Shown: positions 1-5,943, counted from the first letter of the stretch. The stretch is 6,159 bases of DNA from Candidatus Pacearchaeota archaeon (GCA_002690445.1 NZER01000304.1:1-6159), one strand, 5' to 3'. The notes: generated from the sequence alone by a model not told the origin. A program made the numbers and translations.

Positions 1-118
1 CCGTAAACGTCGTCATGTACGGAGCCACGCATCGGACAAAGCTCCAGACCACGTTCGACGTCGCGGCAAGTGGCGAACCGTTTAGCGTGACTTCAGCCTT
101 TTGGAGTTCCTTGACCAT
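1..118 (-). CDS. Start of a further tail/baseplate gene, truncated by the window edge
   Basis: An open frame begins at ATG 118-116, immediately after the TAG of the large tail gene, and stays open for 39 codons to the window edge. The visible start is MVKELQKAEVTLNGSPLAAT, followed by SNVVWSFVRCVAPYMTTFT. A short strand with VTLNG and later PYMTTF resembles the beginning of some baseplate hub or tail-associated proteins, which often open with a beta strand and an rG..Py.ttF-like segment. That is only a hint, since too little is present for a firm call. There is no Shine-Dalgarno within 20 bases, so translation probably depends on termination-reinitiation at TAGATG. Confidence 0.6.
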   Translation of the reverse strand, partial: MVKELQKAEVTLNGSPLAATSNVVWSFVRCVAPYMTTFT

Positions 119-127
119 CTACTTGCC
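115..127. repeat. 13-base repeat at a stop-start junction (copy 1)
   Basis: The plus strand CCATCTACTTGCC (minus strand GGCAAGTAGATGG) encodes the last two codons (Gly-Lys), the TAG and the following ATG. It is identical to 1570-1582. The two genes upstream of these copies both end in Gly-Lys, so the repeat may reflect shared coding rather than a regulatory element. Confidence 0.6.
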
Positions 128-1573
128 GGGCTTCTTGGCACCCCTTTGGATCGGCGGTTCGGTCGTTTGATCGGGTGCCCTGTGATACTGCTCGATCACT
201 GTCTCGTTCAGTCTAGCGAGTCGCATTTGGCCGTGCAGTTCACTGTCACCGATGTACGTGTCGACGACTTCGCTGGTGCTCTCTATGACGTTCCAGCCTT
301 CCGGCCTGACCGGGTTCTTCCCTCCATGCTTGTCCGGGCCATCCTGCCCGCCAATCGTGTCGGAGAAAGGACCGGCATCACCTGCCAGCGGCTTCTCGGC
401 AATCCGCACCTTGGGATTCTCTGAGCCGACAACAATCACCACACGCGACCAAATGCGATGGAGCACTGTCCACCCCGGATCGGCATTCATCGAGAACTCG
501 TTCTTGCCGTGCACGGGCGTATAGTCGATCGTCCTCGATTCGCGGAACGCGCAGCTCTGCGCGATCTCGACGACCGCTTCAGACTTCGGTGCCTGGTAGA
601 TGAACTGGAACTCGACGGACATGCGCTTCGCGGTTTCGTCGTAGCTCACCTTCTTCGAGTCGAGTGCAAAGACGGTCGGCTTGAAGTTAGCCTCGAAGTG
701 AGCGATCAGGTGCGGACGCACTTTCTTCTCGAACGCATCGTAGAGATCCGTCGACACGTCAATGTCGATCGCACACTCGTAAGTTCCAATACAGCGCCGC
801 AATCGGTAGATGTCCTGGCGGCTATCTCCGGGGTGATTACTCAGATCTGAGAAGTTGACCCGGTGGTCTTTGATCGTTGTGTCGTCGAGTGTGCTGAGAA
901 GTTGCTCGTGGATCAGTTCCGAATATTGCCGCGTGAAGTGCCACAGATGCGGGAATGGATTGTTCGAGCTTCCACGATGCCGAGTGCCGAACACGCCGCT
1001 CTCGTCGACAAGTTCCCACGTTGCCGAACTGTCCACAGCGTCCAGATACTCCGTTGCCTCCGCATCGAAGTCGGCTTCATATTTCGTCTTCGCGTTCGCG
1101 CCGCTCAGGCCGGTGTACGTCCCGCGCATGGTCACGGTGCGCTGACGGCTTGGCGTATAATCGACGACCACCTCGACACTACGCAGACCATTGTCTTGGT
1201 CCGCTGGTAACTGCGCTTCCACCGTGCACGTATAGGCGCGCGAAAATCCGAAGTCGGTCTCCGGGTTGCCGCTCTTGGTCAGCGAGGCAGAGCCATCAAA
1301 TAGATCTGTGCCGTGCGTGTACGTCCAGACTGAGCCGCCAATGTCTATCTTGAGGACGTCGTCGTGTTCCATCCGCTTGCGGAAATCGGTCTCTAGGTCG
1401 TCGCATTTGCTTTGCAGATTTGAGTGGCTGGTTCCGACGACAATCACATCGAAGACAAGCCGCAAGTGGTCGTGTCCCTTGTCGATAACGTAAGGACCGA
1501 GCAGTTGATAGGAGGTCGTGCCGCCGACCTCGCGACTGATGTAGGTGATCTTGAACGGATTTGTGACTGCCAT
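119..1573 (-). CDS. Large phage tail protein of unknown family (484 residues)
   Basis: This is the largest gene here and I cannot place it in a named family. It is soluble, with no signal peptide or membrane helix, and beta-rich over most of its length. Features in order: a strand region DHLRLVFDVIVVGTS (35-49); an acidic/basic helix DDLETDFRKRMEHDD (58-72); strands around SRAYTCTVEAQLP (111-123) and RSVEVVVDYTPSRQRTVTMRGTY (131-153); a helix AKTKYEADFDAEATEYLDAV (161-180); a second helical/beta half with DAFEKKVRPHLIAHFEANF (279-297) and KKVSYDETAKRMSVEFQFIY (307-326); a polar Gly/Asp/Lys linker (395-425); and a basic, Pro-containing tail ending KKPGK. Position after the tape-measure-like gene suggests a distal tail, baseplate or spike-associated role. 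The ATG directly follows the upstream TAG in the same frame. The nearest GGAGG (1587-1591) is 13 bases away, longer than optimal, so reinitiation is likely. Confidence 0.7.
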   Translation of the reverse strand: MAVTNPFKITYISREVGGTTSYQLLGPYVIDKGHDHLRLVFDVIVVGTSHSNLQSKCDDLETDFRKRMEHDDVLKIDIGGSVWTYTHGTDLFDGSASLTKSGNPETDFGFSRAYTCTVEAQLPADQDNGLRSVEVVVDYTPSRQRTVTMRGTYTGLSGANAKTKYEADFDAEATEYLDAVDSSATWELVDESGVFGTRHRGSSNNPFPHLWHFTRQYSELIHEQLLSTLDDTTIKDHRVNFSDLSNHPGDSRQDIYRLRRCIGTYECAIDIDVSTDLYDAFEKKVRPHLIAHFEANFKPTVFALDSKKVSYDETAKRMSVEFQFIYQAPKSEAVVEIAQSCAFRESRTIDYTPVHGKNEFSMNADPGWTVLHRIWSRVVIVVGSENPKVRIAEKPLAGDAGPFSDTIGGQDGPDKHGGKNPVRPEGWNVIESTSEVVDTYIGDSELHGQMRLARLNETVIEQYHRAPDQTTEPPIQRGAKKPGK

Positions 1574-1582
1574 CTACTTGCC
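1570..1582. repeat. 13-base repeat at a stop-start junction (copy 2)
   Basis: This is identical to 115-127 and spans the TAGATG between the tape-measure-like gene and the large tail gene. A shorter match (CCATCTACC) occurs at the third TAGATG junction, 2152-2160. Confidence 0.6.
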
Positions 1583-2155
1583 CGTCCCTCCGCCCGTTCC
1601 GGTCAGCCTGCCGTATAGGTAGTCCATCCCGTCGAAGAGCAGTTGCTTGACCCCGGACATGAGTTGCTTGATGACCTTGTCGTATGACGGCCCTTGGAAC
1701 TGAGGCTCCATCGCAAACCTCGTCTTGGCCTTCTCCTCTGCCAAATACCATGCTTTGGCTTGGGCTCCAAGAGCGATGGCATGAGGAGAGATGGCCCCTG
1801 TCATCGCAGTGTTGAACAAATAGGCGTCCTGAGCGACACCGCGTGCGGTCCTTGATGCTCGTGCATCCTCGCCGAGGTCATTCAGGAAATACTTCGAGAT
1901 TGCGATACCGAGAGGTCCGAACGCTTCGCTCATCACGTCGCCCACGCCTGCCTCGGTCGCGCCTTTGAGTGCTTGCATCCCAGCGCCAACCCCAGCGCCG
2001 AGCCCAACCACGCCCATGCCCCTGCCGACCGCGCTGCGTATGCCGCCGGTCACGCGCCCGGCCGTCTTGCCCGCTTCACGCACGAACCCGCGAAGCTCTC
2101 CCCTCGCTTGGCGCGTATCAAGGCGGACGCGGACCTTGCTCTCGCTGCCAGCCAT
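1574..2155 (-). CDS. Short tape-measure-like tail protein
   Basis: This 193-residue product begins SKVRVRLDTRQARGELRGF (6-24), the strand-then-helix start (V-x-LDT-x-QA-x-x-EL) common at the N-terminus of phage tail tape measure proteins, which set tail length and pass into the host on DNA ejection. A Gly-rich hydrophobic stretch follows at about 33-60 (GMGVVGLGAGVGAGM at 46-60). The rest is helical (77-95, 98-150, 158-185) with a Gly-rich tail. At 193 residues it is far shorter than usual tape measures, which run from several hundred to over a thousand. Residues 98-150 align without gaps to 139-191 of the preceding protein. The ATG directly follows the upstream TAG in the same frame; only a weak GGTGG lies three bases upstream. 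It may be a reduced tape measure or half of a split one. Confidence 0.65.
   Translation of the reverse strand: MAGSESKVRVRLDTRQARGELRGFVREAGKTAGRVTGGIRSAVGRGMGVVGLGAGVGAGMQALKGATEAGVGDVMSEAFGPLGIAISKYFLNDLGEDARASRTARGVAQDAYLFNTAMTGAISPHAIALGAQAKAWYLAEEKAKTRFAMEPQFQGPSYDKVIKQLMSGVKQLLFDGMDYLYGRLTGTGGGTGK
1706..1864 (-). repeat. Second copy of the protein-level duplicated module (residues 98-150 of the tape-measure-like protein)
   Basis: This segment encodes ARASRTAR and, at the same spacing as the copy at 2342-2500, EKAKTRF. Both copies are preceded by an AGRV motif and a hydrophobic Gly/Ala-rich segment, although the distance from AGRV to ARAS differs by 14 residues (52 versus 66). Confidence 0.55.
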
Positions 2156-2914
2156 CTACCACCCTGCTCCGACTAGGGTGAGGCCATACCACGACGGTTC
2201 CTGCCTATACTGTGCAAGCTCCGCCGCGAGTTTCCGACCGAGCTGGTCTGCCTTCTCCGGCCCCTCGCTTCCATTCCATAACCTGACAAACTCGTCGCGG
2301 GCGCGGATGATTAGCATGTCGATGGTGCTGTTGACTGGCATCTCTTGCTTGAACAGGGTGCGTGCCTTTTCGAGCTTCAGGTTCTTGTCGTAGTAGTGAC
2401 TGTAGAGCTCCGAGACCTCGTCCTTACCAAACTGGCCGTAGATTCCCAGGATGGCCGAGTCGCTTGTCATCAGGTCTCTGGTCACCTTACTGGCGCGAGC
2501 CTGTTCGACCTTGTCTCCCCACAGGAGCTTCTGAAGGTCTGCTCCGGTGCCCTCTAGGGGTTTGCCCGATGCAAGGCGCGTCGCGGCAATGCCAGCCACG
2601 GCCAGGATTCCGACGACTAACCCCACCGGATTGACCATCCTGGCAACACGGCCAGCCTTCATCGCCAATCGGCCCACCCGCGTCCTACCCCTAGCCACTC
2701 CTCCGGGTCGGCGAGCACTCAAGGAGGCGTTTCTCTTTCGGATCAGTGCCCGCTTCGCAGCCTTGGCTCGGACCAATCGACCGAGTGGCCCTTTCCTCTT
2801 TCGCAGCAATCTGTCCATCCGGCGTGCTTCGCGTGCACGGACTGGCGCAGATGCGACACGCTGCCGACCGATAGTCGGCCGGAACACCATGTCGTCTCTG
2901 CGTGGACTGCTCAT
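2156..2914 (-). CDS. Very basic phage protein with one hydrophobic segment, unknown function, paralogous at its C-terminus to the next gene
   Basis: I do not recognise this 252-residue protein, but its layout is distinctive. Residues 1-93 contain about 31 Arg/Lys and only about 4 acidic residues, suggesting contact with nucleic acid or membrane phosphate. A hydrophobic Gly/Ala/Val/Leu segment follows at about 94-112 (NPVGLVVGILAVAGIAA), long enough to span a membrane or bury in a tail lumen. Residues 130-252 look helical, with ARASKVTR at 139-146 and EKARTLF at 182-188, both matched in the next gene at identical spacing. It may be part of a split tape measure, an ejection protein or a pore-forming tail component; these are inferences. 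The start at 2914 makes an ATGA overlap with the upstream gene and lacks a clear Shine-Dalgarno. A second ATG at 2890 is possible but no better. It ends TAG, directly followed by the next ATG. Confidence 0.72.
   Translation of the reverse strand: MSSPRRDDMVFRPTIGRQRVASAPVRAREARRMDRLLRKRKGPLGRLVRAKAAKRALIRKRNASLSARRPGGVARGRTRVGRLAMKAGRVARMVNPVGLVVGILAVAGIAATRLASGKPLEGTGADLQKLLWGDKVEQARASKVTRDLMTSDSAILGIYGQFGKDEVSELYSHYYDKNLKLEKARTLFKQEMPVNSTIDMLIIRARDEFVRLWNGSEGPEKADQLGRKLAAELAQYRQEPSWYGLTLVGAGW
2342..2500 (-). repeat. First copy of a protein-level duplicated module (residues 139-191 of the basic protein)
   Basis: This segment encodes ARASKVTR followed 36 residues later by EKARTLF. By hand, an ungapped 53-residue alignment with the segment at 1706-1864 gives 13 identities plus conservative changes (K/R, R/K). 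The match continues past the end with a one-residue gap (shared D, I and a terminal L..x..G pattern). Divergence is ancient; no DNA-level repeat is visible. Confidence 0.55.
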
Positions 2915-3708
2915 GTTGTGAAGTACGCCCCCACGCGCGACCCACTGCTTGAGTTCTCCACGGTCGATCCGCCGCGCTTGTTGTAGTCAGCGAAGACGGA
3001 ATACGTGCGGGAGGATACGGTGGTTATTGAGGCCGCCGCAGTTGCGCCCGTATAGACGATTGCAGTCGCTTCTGCTGGCGTCTCAGCAGGCGTGGACCCG
3101 GCCTTCCACCCCATACGGTACTGCACGAAGTCAAACCGATCCGAACAGTGCGCGCCCTGCCACGTCTGCCCGACGCCCGAGTTGACAAGCTGCTGCGGCG
3201 CTGCAAATGCAAGTGCACTCGTGCATGTTGCCGTCAGGCGCACATCGGCGAACGCGCAGTGCTTCCCTGAGATCAAACCCGGCCGACTGGTTGCGGTGCC
3301 CGATAGGATGACCTTGGCCCCGTCCGATCCGACGAGATCCTGCACGGCTGCCCTGGCTCGCTCGGAAAGCTCGAGCACGCCCTTGCCTGGACTCGTCCCG
3401 AGATTTGCCTGCGCGCCACCGATCAAAGCAACCTCGCCGTAAGGATCGCCTGCGACCTGCGCGGCGACGATAACGGAGAACCCTTGGGATGCGATGAGGG
3501 TCGGATCGTCCTCGTCGAACGAGCCCTCCTCGACGATGACAAGCGCGAACGGGAACGCAGGCGATAGTTGGCTTGGATCTGGCGGCCCCTCGGCGAAGAC
3601 GAGCACACGGCCTTCCTGCGACCCGAACACAACCTGCCCGCTACCATCCGGCCAGACGATCGCCTGGAGCTCGGCCTTGATCTGCTGCGCCATCTGGAGC
3701 GGATTCAC
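2911..3708 (-). CDS. Putative tail terminator-like protein with a C-terminal Ig/fibronectin-like domain (GTG start)
   Basis: This is a 265-residue protein with two apparent parts. Residues 1-170 resemble tail terminator/completion proteins: an N-terminal helix (3-17), then strands around FPFALVIVEEGSFDEDDP (52-69), GFSVIVAAQVAGDPYGEVALIGG (76-98), a helix ELSERARAAVQDLVG (113-127) and closing strands (131-160). Such proteins cap the tail tube and dock it to the head. Residues about 175-265 look like a beta-sandwich domain (RFDFVQYRMGW 191-201, AIVYTG 216-221, TYSVFADYN 235-243), similar to Ig or fibronectin type III domains often appended to phage tail proteins. The GTG start at 3708 is chosen because it overlaps the upstream TGA as GTGA and has GGAGG seven bases ahead. 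The later ATG at 3693 has no such site. The product assignment is inferred from residue pattern and context. Confidence 0.6.
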   Translation of the reverse strand: MNPLQMAQQIKAELQAIVWPDGSGQVVFGSQEGRVLVFAEGPPDPSQLSPAFPFALVIVEEGSFDEDDPTLIASQGFSVIVAAQVAGDPYGEVALIGGAQANLGTSPGKGVLELSERARAAVQDLVGSDGAKVILSGTATSRPGLISGKHCAFADVRLTATCTSALAFAAPQQLVNSGVGQTWQGAHCSDRFDFVQYRMGWKAGSTPAETPAEATAIVYTGATAAASITTVSSRTYSVFADYNKRGGSTVENSSSGSRVGAYFTT

Positions 3709-4319
3709 CCGGCCGCCTCCGTGTTCGCCTGAGCTTGTGCCTTTCGGATCAGCTCCGGGATCATGGACGGACGCTGGATTTCCTCTAGGGGCGTCGGCTC
3801 TTGGTCTTCGGTCGCGGTGGTGTCGGGTGTTTTGCCTTGACCCGTCATGTCCGGTGCCCGACGCAACAACCTCGTGCCCATTCGGTCACGCTCCTCCTGG
3901 CGCTCATTGGCACGCTGTATGCGACGTTCTCCGGTGCCCGCCATGGTTTCGGCTGGGCTCTCAAACCACGGCTCACCGGGCCTCTGAGGCTCCTCAGGCG
4001 GCGTCTGGCTATGCCCTAGGAACTTACCGAGAAGGTTTGCGGCCATCCGCTTTGCGATAGCTTCATCGCCAGCCGAATCCCCTGCGTCCGATTTCGCGGT
4101 CGCGGCGACAATCTCTGGATCCTGCAAGGCAAGCGCAATGCCCTGCGAAAGATCAATCCCGAGCGCATCAAAGTGATCGTCGCCGATCTTGGCGAGCTGC
4201 TCCTGGACGAGTTCGGACTGGCGATGGAACCAATCGAAGGGCGGACGCATTGCACGCAGCCACCGCGAAAAGGCGTCGGAGGTCATGTCGATCGACTTCT
4301 TGGACCAGGGCCACGCCAT
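3705..4319 (-). CDS. Phage tail-region protein of unknown function, hydrophilic with a disordered C-terminal half
   Basis: I do not recognise this 204-residue protein. The first half (about 10-102) looks helical, with a Trp-rich start (W3, W5, W20, W30) and helices around DWFHRQSELVQEQLAKIG (29-46) and EAIAKRMAANLLGKFLG (86-102). The second half is Pro/Glu/Arg/Gln-rich (PPEEPQRPGEP at 107-117, then RRIQRANERQEERDRM at 132-147), probably disordered or a charged helix. There is no signal peptide or membrane segment. It sits between the tube-like and terminator-like genes, where many phages encode tail assembly chaperones or minor tail proteins, but I see no slippery site or frameshifted extension that would confirm a chaperone pair. 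The ATG lies eight bases after the upstream TAG and has a strong GGAGG. It ends in a GTGA overlap with the next gene. Confidence 0.72.
   Translation of the reverse strand: MAWPWSKKSIDMTSDAFSRWLRAMRPPFDWFHRQSELVQEQLAKIGDDHFDALGIDLSQGIALALQDPEIVAATAKSDAGDSAGDEAIAKRMAANLLGKFLGHSQTPPEEPQRPGEPWFESPAETMAGTGERRIQRANERQEERDRMGTRLLRRAPDMTGQGKTPDTTATEDQEPTPLEEIQRPSMIPELIRKAQAQANTEAAG
3716..3720 (-). promoter_or_regulatory. Ribosome binding site (GGAGG) that decides a GTG start
   Basis: The minus strand reads GGAGGCGGCCGG followed by GTG at 3708, with seven bases between GGAGG and the start. It favours the GTG over the in-frame ATG five codons further on, which has no Shine-Dalgarno. Confidence 0.8.
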
Positions 4320-4323
4320 TCTG

Positions 4324-4328
4324 CCTCC
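4324..4328 (-). promoter_or_regulatory. Strong ribosome binding site (GGAGG) overlapping the upstream stop
   Basis: The minus strand reads TAGGAGGCAGA directly before the ATG at 4319. The G of the upstream TAG is the first G of GGAGG, so stop and binding site are nested. Spacing to the ATG is four bases, slightly short but usable. Confidence 0.75.
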
Positions 4329-4888
4329 TAGGGTGTCAGTGATAGATCGGCAAAGATGCCTCGCTGAAGGATCTTACCGGCGGCGTTGCGGATGCACACG
4401 AACGCGACAGGCAGGCCAAACTCGGTGCCCCGCTCGTAGGCGATGTCGGTCGCTTCGGGCCAGTAGGGGATCGCGCGATACAGCAGCAGCGCCGGGACGT
4501 GGATGATGTCGTCGGGCACATAGAGGATGATGCACGCGCGACCGATCGCCGTAGATCCTGGGCTCGATGCAGGCTCAATATCCACGGCATGGCCCGACTT
4601 TCCGCCAACCGCATAGCCGTCGCTGTGGAACTGCGCCACGGCATCGTCGTCCCAGCCGCGTAGCACGACCGAAGCCGCAAAGTCCTTCGGCTGCTCGAGC
4701 ACATCGGACGCATCGCCCAGACCCTCGCATTCGACGCGGAATGGCGGCGATGCTAGAGACGTCAAGACGAAGGCTTGAGACTTGCCGACCTCGGTGCCGC
4801 CGTGCGGATATGCGTTGGACAGATTTGTCGGATCGACGACTACCCTGCCAGGCGCGCGGATCACTCTAGCGATTGCGCCAGCGGTCAT
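4328..4888 (-). CDS. Putative phage tail tube-like protein
   Basis: This 186-residue product looks soluble and beta-rich, with no signal peptide or membrane helix. Notable stretches are GRVVVDPTNLSNAYPHGGTEVG (about 14-35), VVLRGWDDDAV (74-84) and a C-terminal half of alternating strands (CIILYVPDD 119-127, ALLLYRAIPYWPE 133-145, EFGLPVAFVCIRN 156-168). This layout (N-terminal strand plus GGT/G loop, central strands, a closing sheet) and the place right after the gpS/gpG-like gene suggest the major tail tube subunit or a close relative. It has one of the best ribosome binding sites in the window (GGAGG seven bases before the ATG), as expected for an abundant structural protein. The start overlaps the preceding TGA as ATGA. 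A minor tail protein or tail completion factor is a real alternative. Confidence 0.5.
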   Translation of the reverse strand: MTAGAIARVIRAPGRVVVDPTNLSNAYPHGGTEVGKSQAFVLTSLASPPFRVECEGLGDASDVLEQPKDFAASVVLRGWDDDAVAQFHSDGYAVGGKSGHAVDIEPASSPGSTAIGRACIILYVPDDIIHVPALLLYRAIPYWPEATDIAYERGTEFGLPVAFVCIRNAAGKILQRGIFADLSLTP

Positions 4889-5475
4889 TTCGTCGCCTCC
4901 ATGATGTGCACGCCAATCGCCTCGTGTACGTCCTTGTGAGTTTGCCGAGTCAGGCCGACAAATGGCCGCGCTGGGACTTTGCCTGGGAGTTCCTTGCCAC
5001 GGTATTTACGGTTGAGCAGCCACCCAAGGCGACGATTTAGTTCCTTGCCCTGTTTCTTGAGCCACGCCCCGAGCAGCTTCTGCACGTTCGGCGTGATCGT
5101 CTTCGACTTGGTCTTGCCGCCCTTCATGTGCACGGCAGCGTACTCAAGGTTCGAGCCAGCCTCGACGATAGTCTTGCCCACAAGCCTCCACGACAGCGAA
5201 GCGGCAAGCCGCCCGGTATCACGCAAGGCTGGTCGCGCCTCAAAGCGACGGCTCGGCGGCCTTGACTTGCCCTCGTGGAAGTCGCCGATGATCCCGAAGA
5301 CGTTAGGAACCGCGCGTGGTCTCCACGGGGTATCGCCGTGCTTCTGCTCGCGGAATGCAAGCTGCGACTCGGCCACGATGATCGCGCCGATCTGTCGGAG
5401 CGCACGCCTCGGGTTGTCGAGGTTCTCCTCTAGACGCTGGACCTTCGCGCCCTTCTTGAAGGTCGCCCGCGCCAT
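4885..5475 (-). CDS. Phage virion morphogenesis / tail completion protein (P2 gpS / Mu gpG type)
   Basis: This 196-residue protein matches the phage virion morphogenesis family, whose members (P2 gpS, Mu gpG) are needed to complete tails and join them to heads. Family signs in order: an N-terminal helix (about 15-43) ending in ESQLAFREQK; the DTPWRPR segment (48-54); the PALRDTGRLAASLSW signature (82-96); a beta segment with VEAGSNLEYAAVHMKGG (104-120) followed by a basic stretch; and the C-terminal PARPFVGLT (168-176), the typical ending motif. It is slightly longer than usual because of an insert at about 56-80 and a Lys/Arg-rich segment at about 121-165. The ATG is four bases after the upstream TGA, in the same frame, with no visible Shine-Dalgarno, so translation is probably coupled. 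It ends in an ATGA overlap with the next gene. Confidence 0.88.
   Translation of the reverse strand: MARATFKKGAKVQRLEENLDNPRRALRQIGAIIVAESQLAFREQKHGDTPWRPRAVPNVFGIIGDFHEGKSRPPSRRFEARPALRDTGRLAASLSWRLVGKTIVEAGSNLEYAAVHMKGGKTKSKTITPNVQKLLGAWLKKQGKELNRRLGWLLNRKYRGKELPGKVPARPFVGLTRQTHKDVHEAIGVHIMEATK
4896..4900 (-). promoter_or_regulatory. Strong ribosome binding site (GGAGG) for the tail tube-like gene
   Basis: Read on the minus strand this is GGAGG, seven bases upstream of the ATG at 4888. It lies inside the last codons of the preceding gene. It supports the ATG that overlaps the upstream TGA as the true start. Confidence 0.8.
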
Positions 5476-5478
5476 CGG

Positions 5479-5940
5479 TCATGTTGCCGAACGGGAACTC
5501 GGCAGAGTGCCCATCGGCATACTATCCGAATCGGACCACGGCCGGATATTGCGACCGCTTGACGATTGCTCCGACGACTGCGTCGTGCTGCTGTTCGACG
5601 TCGGAGTCAGGCGTGCTCGGGCGTTGGTCCGCTTGAGCCTGGTCATGAGTTCCTCGAACTCGCTCCACTTGATCTTCTCGATCTCTGTTGCCGTGCCGCC
5701 ACGTCGCCAGAGCAGGGCAATAACCCCGAACCCGGCGATCTGCACATGCGCCGCGTCTGTGCCGTCGTAGTCCTCCTGTGCCAGCACAGGCCATAGCTCG
5801 ATCACCGACAACGAGGCTGCCGTGCCGACCGTATCGTTGACGGATGTCGCAGTCGTGTCGTGCACATTGGTCAACGAGATCAGCCCCGCAGCAACGTAGT
5901 CGAGCTGCACCGCCGTCCACAGATCCGATTGGTCGGTCAT
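5479..5940 (-). CDS. Putative head-tail connector (adaptor) protein
   Basis: This is a 153-residue protein. Residues 5-105 look mostly helical, with a profile like small phage head-tail adaptors: an N-terminal helix with DYV and LISLTN (14-25), a loop with alternating small residues (27-45), then helices around VIELWPVLAQ (46-55), HVQIAGFGVIALLWRRGG (65-82) and EIEKIKWSEFEELM (86-99). Such proteins form a ring below the portal that joins the filled head to the tail. The C-terminal tail (about 111-153) is low complexity, rich in Ser, Thr, Gln and Pro, and probably disordered. The ATG follows the TAG of the preceding gene by three bases in the same frame. No clear Shine-Dalgarno is visible, so coupling is likely. 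The role rests on fold impression and position next to the gpS/gpG-like gene; I cannot name a family with certainty. Confidence 0.72.
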   Translation of the reverse strand: MTDQSDLWTAVQLDYVAAGLISLTNVHDTTATSVNDTVGTAASLSVIELWPVLAQEDYDGTDAAHVQIAGFGVIALLWRRGGTATEIEKIKWSEFEELMTRLKRTNARARLTPTSNSSTTQSSEQSSSGRNIRPWSDSDSMPMGTLPSSRSAT

Positions 5941-5943
5941 GGC

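Noticed and set aside
119..1573. Internal duplication in the large tail protein (residues 131-153 against 307-326)
   Set aside because: A similar strand pattern (Y-x-x-x-x-x-R-x-V ... Y) can be seen in both halves, but the identities are too few and the flanks do not align. A structure comparison would be needed.
1296..1751. Minus-strand open frame (151 codons) overlapping the tape-measure-like and large tail genes
   Set aside because: It is Arg/Gln/His-rich, out of frame with both real genes and crosses their junction; a shadow.
3690..3720. Programmed frameshift producing a tail assembly chaperone pair at the GTGA overlap
   Set aside because: No slippery heptamer is seen near the end of the upstream gene, and the downstream gene has its own strong ribosome binding site and start.
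3494..4060. Plus-strand open frame (188 codons) antisense to the terminator-like and unknown genes
   Set aside because: It crosses a gene junction on the other strand, and its Pro/Ser/Cys-rich composition is typical of an antisense shadow.
4979..5770. Long plus-strand open frame (263 codons) antisense to the connector-like and gpS-like genes
   Set aside because: It spans two well-supported opposite-strand genes, has a Ser/Arg/Pro/Cys-rich shadow-like composition and no recognisable domain. GC-rich codon bias explains the open frame.
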